DNA from: an uncultured Acidaminococcus sp.
GTDB taxonomy: Bacteria; Bacillota_C; Negativicutes; Acidaminococcales; Acidaminococcaceae
Direction of reading: 5' to 3'
DNA: 37,936 nucleotides
Assembly: GCA_900314165.1 (NCBI GenBank)
Contig: OMUE01000112.1
Location: 1-37,936, forward strand
The position numbers and the translations under genes are program-made. Under the pieces are notes generated by a model. It was not told where the DNA came from. It made no database searches and was given only the letters and a program-made list of their open reading frames with translations. Positions 34,305 through 37,936 of the stretch are shown here, piece after piece; the stretch's first letter is position 1; the number at the start of each line of letters is the position of its first letter.

Positions 34305-36035
34305 ATGAATTTAGAAGGTATTACCATACATGTATTGACAAAGGAGCTGGAAAACCAGCTGTCAGGGGGGAAAATTTTCAAAATCTTCATGCCTGGCAAA
34401 AGTTCCCTGCTACTGCAGGTGAATACGCCCAGTGGCACTGTGAACCTATTAGTGGACATGAACGGGGACACGCCGCTTTTGACCACGCCTAAGACACTGC
34501 CGGAGCGGCCGGACCTGCCGCCGGCTTTCTGCATGCTGCTGCGCAAGCACCTGGAGGAAGGGCGCATTACCCGTATCAGCCAGTACGGACTGGACCGGAT
34601 TATCACTTTAGACGTAGATCTGATTGGAGCCGAACGGAAGATCATCACGAAAAAGCTGATTCTGGAGTTGACGGGCAAGAACAGCAACATCATCTTTGTG
34701 GACGAAAAGGGCGTCATCCTGGATGCCCTGCGGCACATTGGCAAAGCCCAGAGCCGCTTCCGCCAGATCCTGCCCAATCTTCCCTACACTTTGCCACCCG
34801 CTCAGGAAGGTCTGGACTTCATTGCGGCCGACCCTCATGCCATCCGGGACGCTGTGGTCCGGACAGGGACAGAAACCCTGTGCCAAGCCCTCATCCAGGC
34901 CACCCAGGGCATCGGCAAGCTGACGGCTCAGGAAGTGGAGCTGCGCAGCGGGTTTACAGGCTCCGTCCCTCTGATGGATCTGCCCAGTGCCCAAAAAATC
35001 GAGCAGGCCATTGCCAGCGTCCAGCAGGAAATTAAAGCCCGGCTTGACGGTTCGGACAAAACCGTCATTGCCCAGATTGACAAGCGAAACCGCATGAAGA
35101 ACCTGGTGCCCTATGTGCCCCAAAGCCATCCGGATTGGACGAAAAAGACTTTTGCCACTCTTCTGGACGCCCAGGCTTATAGTGCGTCCCTGGTGCCCGT
35201 ACAGATTCCCGACAAGGAGCTGCTGACAAAGCTGGTCACTGCCCAGGAAGCCAAGACGGAAAAGAAGCTGAAGTTCCTGGCCCAGGACCTGGCCAAAGCG
35301 GAAAATGCCGAAGACCAGCGCATCATGGGAGACATCCTCATGACCTACGGCTACAGCCTGCAGAAGGGCCTCACCAGCTGCAAGCTGCCAAACCTGTATG
35401 GAGAGGGAGAACTGACCATTTCCCTGGCCCCGAACTTGACGCCCATGGAAAATGCCCAGGCTTATTACAAAAAGTACAATAAATATAAACGGGCCGTAGG
35501 GGAAATTCAGGAGCAGCAGAAGGAGGCTCAGGAGCTCTTAGAGTACCTGCAGTCCCTTGACGTGTCCCTGGATACGGCGTCCACCAAAGGAGAAATCGGT
35601 GAAATCAAGCAGGAAATCATCTCTCTGGGGCTTCTGCCCCAGCCGAAGAAGAGAGTGCCCACCCAGAGCAAATCCCAGCCTCTGAAGATCACCCTGACGC
35701 CGGAGACATACCTGTATATCGGCAAGAACAACAAGCAGAACGACTACGTGACGTTCAAACTGGGCCGGGGCAGTGACCTGTGGTTCCACGCCAAGAACAT
35801 GCCCGGTTCCCACGTAATCTTAAAGACCACACTGCCGGCATTTCGGGAAGAAGACATCCTCATGGCTGCCAGCCTGGCTGCCGGCTTCAGCAAGGGCAAG
35901 GACAGCGACCGGGTACCTGTTGACTGTACGGAAAAGCGGTTTGTGAAAAAACCCAGCGGGGCCAAGCCTGGTTTCGTCATCTTTACGGATCAGAAGACGC
36001 TTTATGTAAAGCCACGGATTTCCGTGAAAGGTTGA
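34305..36035 (+). CDS. rqcH: Rqc2 homologue RqcH (NFACT / fibronectin-binding-like protein)
   Basis: A 576-residue NFACT protein of ribosome-associated quality control, which in Bacillus binds stalled 50S subunits and adds alanine tails to the nascent chain. Residues 1-180 form NFACT-N; D97 and R98 (in GLDRIITLD) match the D97/R98 pair needed in B. subtilis RqcH. Coiled coils lie at about 280-345 and 375-445. The NFACT-R domain at about 465-570 contains NDYVTFKLGRGSDLWFHAKN and MPGSHVIL. TTGGAGGGAATCC precedes the ATG, and TATAAT (34256-34261) is a candidate -10. Older annotations call this family FbpA. Its stop codon lies inside the ilvD -35 box. Confidence 0.94.
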   Translation: MNLEGITIHVLTKELENQLSGGKIFKIFMPGKSSLLLQVNTPSGTVNLLVDMNGDTPLLTTPKTLPERPDLPPAFCMLLRKHLEEGRITRISQYGLDRIITLDVDLIGAERKIITKKLILELTGKNSNIIFVDEKGVILDALRHIGKAQSRFRQILPNLPYTLPPAQEGLDFIAADPHAIRDAVVRTGTETLCQALIQATQGIGKLTAQEVELRSGFTGSVPLMDLPSAQKIEQAIASVQQEIKARLDGSDKTVIAQIDKRNRMKNLVPYVPQSHPDWTKKTFATLLDAQAYSASLVPVQIPDKELLTKLVTAQEAKTEKKLKFLAQDLAKAENAEDQRIMGDILMTYGYSLQKGLTSCKLPNLYGEGELTISLAPNLTPMENAQAYYKKYNKYKRAVGEIQEQQKEAQELLEYLQSLDVSLDTASTKGEIGEIKQEIISLGLLPQPKKRVPTQSKSQPLKITLTPETYLYIGKNNKQNDYVTFKLGRGSDLWFHAKNMPGSHVILKTTLPAFREEDILMAASLAAGFSKGKDSDRVPVDCTEKRFVKKPSGAKPGFVIFTDQKTLYVKPRISVKG

Positions 36036-36060
36036 CATACGTTACAATTCGTGATAAATT
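36032..36060 (+). promoter_or_regulatory. ilvD promoter
   Basis: TTGACA (36032-36037), a perfect -35, overlaps the rqcH stop codon (36033-36035). A 17-base spacer and TAAATT (36055-36060) follow. The leader before ilvD would be only about 45 bases, too short for a T-box or a long attenuator. Confidence 0.65.
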
Positions 36061-36111
36061 AATGGTTATATCTCAATAAAATTGCTATCACATTCAGAAA
36101 AGAGGAGTATT

Positions 36112-37779
36112 ATGAGAAGTACTACTGTTAAGAAAGGCTCTACCAGAGCAGCCCATCGGTCCCTGTTCTACGCCATGGGCTATACGGAAGAAGAACTGAA
36201 GAAACCTTTGATCGGTATCTGTAACGCCCAGAATGAAATCATTCCCGGCCATATGGATTTGGACCGGATTGCCAAAGCCGTAAAATACGGCGTCCTGGAA
36301 GCCGGCGGCCTGCCCATCGAATTCCCTGCCATCGGCATTTGCGACGGCATCGCTATGGGCCACGACGGCATGAAATACCCTCTGGCCAGCCGGGAACTGG
36401 TTGCTGACAGCATTGAAGCCGTTGCCAACGGTCACGCTTTCGACGCCCTGGTGCTCATCCCCAACTGCGACAAAATCGTTCCGGGCATGCTTATGGCTGC
36501 TGCCCGCCTGAATATTCCCGCCATCGTCATGAGTGGCGGTCCTATGCTGCCTGGCCGGTACCAGGGCAAGGACATCAGCGTCAGCACCGTATTCGAAGCT
36601 GCCGGCAAATTCGAAGCCGGTACTATCAATGCGGAAGAACTGAGCGCTATTGAACACTGCGCCTGCCCGGGCTGCGGCTCCTGCGCCGGCCTGTTCACGG
36701 CCAACACCATGAACTCCCTGGCCGAAGTGCTGGGCATGGCTCTGCCCGGCAACGGCACCATTCCTGCGGCTTATCAGGGCAAACGGATTGCCCTGGCTAA
36801 AGAAGCCGGCCGGAAGATCATGGACCTCTGGAAGAACAACGTATGCCCCAGAGACATTATGACGGCTAAGGCCTTCAAGAACGCCATCACCGTAGATATG
36901 GCTATGGGCGGCTCCACGAACACAGCTCTGCATCTACCCGCTATCGCCCATGAAGCTGGTGTGGACCTGCCCCTGGAAGAATTTGACGAAATCAGCAAAC
37001 ATACACCGTACCTGACGAAGCTGTCCCCCGGCGGCACCTTCCATATGATCGACGTCATGGAAGCCGGCGGCATCAGCGCCGTTATGCACGAACTGGCTAC
37101 GGCGGACCTCATTGAAAAGGATTGCCTGAGCGTAACCGGCGGCACCATCGGCGACAACATCAAAGACGCCAAGATCCTGCGGCCCGAAGTCATCCACACC
37201 GTGAAGGATCCGATCCGCAAGACTGGCGGCATCGCCGTGCTGAAGGGCAACATCGCCCAGGACTGCTCCGTAGTCAAGGAAAGCGCTGTAGCTCCGGAAA
37301 TGCTGACCCATACAGGTCCTGCCAGAGTCTTCGACGGCGAAGACGACGCCATCGCTGCCATCACCGGCAAGCAGATCAAACCGGGCGACGTGGTAGTCAT
37401 CCGTTACGAAGGGCCTAAAGGCGGCCCTGGCATGCGGGAAATGCTGAACCCCACTGCTGTCATCACCGGTATGGGCCTGGGCAAATCCGTAGCTCTGCTG
37501 ACAGATGGCCGGTTCTCCGGTGCCACCCAGGGTGCCTGCATCGGCCACATTTCTCCGGAAGCCCGGGAAGGCGGCAACATCGCCTTGATCAAGGACGGCG
37601 ATATCATCGAAATCGATATTCCCAACCGGACCTTGAATGTGAAGCTGTCTGAAGAAGAACTGGCTGAACGGAGAAAGAATTGGGTCTGCCCTGAACCGAA
37701 GGTCAAGAGAGGCTATCTGGCCAGATATGCATCCCTGGTCTCCAGCGCTGCACAAGGTGCCGTGCTGAAATTCAATTAA
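36112..37779 (+). CDS. ilvD: Dihydroxy-acid dehydratase
   Basis: A 555-residue iron-sulfur dehydratase that makes the 2-keto acid precursors of valine, leucine and isoleucine. Conserved segments are [16 protein letters not shown] near residue 38, [16 protein letters not shown] near 118 (cluster Cys), [19 protein letters not shown] near 183 (cluster Cys), [15 protein letters not shown] near 265, and [12 protein letters not shown] near 434. The ATG at 36112 is four bases after AGAGGAG; the frame stays open ten codons upstream but without a ribosome binding site. No other ilv or leu gene is in the window. The cluster is normally oxygen-sensitive, which suits an anaerobe. Confidence 0.97.
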   Translation: MRSTTVKKGSTRAAHRSLFYAMGYTEEELKKPLIGICNAQNEIIPGHMDLDRIAKAVKYGVLEAGGLPIEFPAIGICDGIAMGHDGMKYPLASRELVADSIEAVANGHAFDALVLIPNCDKIVPGMLMAAARLNIPAIVMSGGPMLPGRYQGKDISVSTVFEAAGKFEAGTINAEELSAIEHCACPGCGSCAGLFTANTMNSLAEVLGMALPGNGTIPAAYQGKRIALAKEAGRKIMDLWKNNVCPRDIMTAKAFKNAITVDMAMGGSTNTALHLPAIAHEAGVDLPLEEFDEISKHTPYLTKLSPGGTFHMIDVMEAGGISAVMHELATADLIEKDCLSVTGGTIGDNIKDAKILRPEVIHTVKDPIRKTGGIAVLKGNIAQDCSVVKESAVAPEMLTHTGPARVFDGEDDAIAAITGKQIKPGDVVVIRYEGPKGGPGMREMLNPTAVITGMGLGKSVALLTDGRFSGATQGACIGHISPEAREGGNIALIKDGDIIEIDIPNRTLNVKLSEEELAERRKNWVCPEPKVKRGYLARYASLVSSAAQGAVLKFN

Positions 37780-37835
37780 TCGCATAAAAAGAGCTGTAAA
37801 AATAGTGCAGAGCACTCCTAGCTCACTAGCCCACT

Positions 37836-37876
37836 AAAAAGGGGCTGTGAAAAATGATTTTCACAGCCCTTTTTTT
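37836..37876. terminator. Terminator downstream of ilvD
   Basis: AAAAAGGG-G-CTGTGAAAA pairs with TTTTCACAGCCCTTTTT, one bulged G, loop ATGA, followed by a run of T. It belongs to the GCTGTGAAA stem family. Between it and the ilvD stop lie a decayed half-hairpin (AAAAGAGCTGTAAAA) and an inverted AGTGGGCTAG-like module. Confidence 0.85.
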
Positions 37877-37936
37877 ATTTGTGTGAATGCTAATATAAAA
37901 GTGAGCCATTTAGGACTTAAACGCTCATGAAAAAGT

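Noticed and set aside
36061..36111. T-box or leucine/valine attenuator before ilvD
   Set aside because: The leader from the mapped-by-eye promoter is only about 45 bases, with no T-box motif, hairpin or short frame.

Overview
The window is a gene-dense, moderately GC-rich stretch of a bacterial chromosome. It probably comes from the Negativicutes (Gram-negative Firmicutes), perhaps an Acidaminococcus-like organism. That is an inference from the gene set: Firmicutes-type RemA, RqcH and the yicC-remA-gmk-rpoZ-coaBC order, a glgC/glgD pair, a HydE-type radical SAM enzyme and strong AGGAGG-like ribosome binding sites. No rRNA, tRNA, CRISPR array, prophage or intact insertion sequence was seen.

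Layout. Positions 1-127 hold the start of an EF-G-like GTPase running off the left edge. Positions 374-3179 (minus) hold recG and a TVP38/TMEM64-type membrane protein, divergent from rpmB (3289-3480). Positions 3532-6731 (minus) hold pnp, an orphan EIIA-Glc-like PTS protein and a zinc-ribbon protein. Positions 6848-12648 (minus) form the arginine operon argB-argD-argF-argG-argH. In front of it, 12683-12796 encodes a 37-codon reading frame with an excellent ribosome binding site and an arginine-rich end, just downstream of a good promoter; it looks like an undescribed leader peptide. Next come a single-domain GT51 transglycosylase (plus), bcp (minus) and a WYL regulator (plus).

Positions 16100-24381 hold the glycogen operon glgC-glgD-glgP-glgB-glgA. 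It is followed, across a terminator-like hairpin, by a 1134-residue fusion of a GH13 alpha-glucan hydrolase and a GH77 4-alpha-glucanotransferase. Together these cover ADP-glucose formation, chain elongation, branching, phosphorolysis and maltodextrin breakdown. GlgB carries an unusual Lys/Ala/Pro-rich tail. A non-coding stretch with a transposase-type gene remnant and a long inverted repeat precedes hydE. On the minus strand yicC-remA-gmk-rpoZ-coaBC forms a conserved housekeeping cluster, followed upstream by an unrecognised secreted protein. The right end holds rqcH and ilvD on the plus strand.

Intergenic DNA is crowded with short dispersed repeats: an AG-rich repeat, a CCGTAGGGG element, a hairpin element with a compensatory base-pair change, AGTGGGCTAG modules, and terminators sharing a GCTGTGAAAC stem. 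Several of these run into gene 3' ends, supply stop codons and give unrelated proteins the same C-terminal tail.
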